This document shows, piece by piece, positions 5,900 through 6,246 of a stretch of 6,246 nucleotides of DNA (positions are counted from its first letter, which is position 1; each line of letters starts with the position of its first letter). The notes under the pieces were generated by a model. That model was not told the DNA's origin. It saw nothing but the letters and a program-made list of their open reading frames with translations, and made no database searches. The position numbers and the translations under genes are program-made. The stretch comes from Rhodobacterales bacterium 34-62-10 (GTDB lineage: Bacteria > Pseudomonadota > Alphaproteobacteria > Rhodobacterales > Rhodobacteraceae): NCBI GenBank assembly GCA_002282555.1, contig NCJR01000207.1:1-6246 (forward strand). The letters run 5' to 3'.

Positions 5900-6246
5900 C
5901 AGTTGTCCTTTCCGTTGAAGATGGTGTCCTTGTAGACCCGTTCGCCATTGGTCACGTCTTCGACCCACAGCCGGATATCGACCCTCTCGCTGGCCGCGGC
6001 GTCACTATCCGCAGGGGCGACAACATAGACGCGCTGCAGGAAGGTGGAGTCGGCGGGCACGATCACAGTATCGCCTTCGACGCTTTCCATGGTGACCTGA
6101 AGCGGTTCGTCCCCGATCACCGTGATCTTGAAGGGTCGATCCTCGCCCTGCTTGTTCAACAGGCGCACGTCATAGGTGTTGCGGATCGACCCGTCAGACA
6201 GCACCACGAAGGTGGGATTGCGGATCGGGGCCACGGTCATTTCGAT
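5899..6246 (-). CDS. ccoG: CcoG/FixG, cytochrome c oxidase accessory protein (C-terminal part, cut by window edge)
   Basis: These are the last 115 codons of CcoG/FixG, a membrane protein with ferredoxin-type 4Fe-4S motifs linked to copper handling during cbb3 assembly. The 4Fe-4S and membrane parts lie beyond the right edge. What is visible is the periplasmic Ig-like C-terminal domain, with family-typical wording: RNPTFVVLSDGSIRNTYDVR, then LLNKQGEDRPF, and a later beta-strand series ending RVYKDTIFNGKDN. The frame stays open to the edge, so the ATG at 6240 is an internal Met and not the start. It is the first gene of this cluster visible here and shares one base with ccoH. Its promoter (usually FNR-type control upstream of ccoN or ccoG) is outside the window. 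Confidence 0.93.
   Translation of the reverse strand: MEMTVAPIRNPTFVVLSDGSIRNTYDVRLLNKQGEDRPFKITVIGDEPLQVTMESVEGDTVIVPADSTFLQRVYVVAPADSDAAASERVDIRLWVEDVTNGERVYKDTIFNGKDN
5906..5913 (-). promoter_or_regulatory. Ribosome binding site of ccoH
   Basis: On the minus strand GGAAAGGA lies 6 bases before the ATG at 5899, inside the last codons of ccoG. It fixes the ccoH start and rules out the longer frame that begins at 5968. Confidence 0.65.

Noticed and set aside
4970..5935. 321-codon plus-strand open frame across the ccoI and ccoH region
   Set aside because: It is antisense to two well-supported genes and shows no protein family signal.
5900..5968. Longer N-terminus for CcoH starting at 5968
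   Set aside because: The extra 23 residues are out-of-frame ccoG coding sequence. The ATG at 5899 has a strong ribosome binding site and places the membrane helix at the expected N-terminal position.

Overview
The window is GC-rich DNA, almost certainly from an alphaproteobacterium of the Rhodobacteraceae (Roseobacter/Rhodobacter-like). The evidence is the protein wording of ClpS, the D-Ala-D-Ala carboxypeptidase with a C-terminal SPOR domain, and the ccoGHIS cluster, plus an intergenic GC-hairpin element that I associate with this family from memory. This assignment is an inference from recognised protein families; no search was run.

Layout, left to right. (1) Positions 1-218, minus strand: the first 72 codons of clpS, the adaptor that delivers N-degron substrates to ClpAP; it runs off the left edge. 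(2) Positions 219-346: a divergent intergenic region with a 12-bp palindrome that gives a TATAAC -10-like box on each strand. (3) Positions 347-1045, plus strand: a complete HAD-superfamily hydrolase. (4) Positions 1046-1335: a noncoding stretch with a 15-bp direct repeat, a bulged G/C hairpin and a possible promoter. (5) Positions 1336-2954, plus strand: a serine D-alanyl-D-alanine carboxypeptidase (S11/PBP5 class) whose catalytic domain is intact. The reading frame breaks near 2200-2214, so the Ala/Pro-rich linker and SPOR domain lie in another frame. (6) Positions 2955-3060: a convergent intergenic region with two adjacent hairpins and a third C-run that could compete for pairing. (7) Positions 3061-6246, minus strand: the cbb3 oxidase maturation operon ccoG(partial)-ccoH-ccoI-ccoS, transcribed leftward with very tight junctions.

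How the genes work together. CcoG (membrane ferredoxin-like protein), CcoH (small membrane assembly factor), CcoI (copper-exporting P1B ATPase) and CcoS (small single-span protein) are together needed to metallate and assemble cbb3-type cytochrome c oxidase. The structural genes ccoNOQP usually lie upstream of ccoG, so here they would be expected beyond the right edge (inference). The left half is housekeeping: proteolysis, a phosphatase-like enzyme and peptidoglycan trimming.

I found no undescribed multi-gene system. The points most worth a second look are the frameshift separating the carboxypeptidase from its SPOR domain and the structured intergenic element between the convergent genes. 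The large antisense ORFs opposite the HAD gene and ccoI are shadows of high-GC coding sequence.
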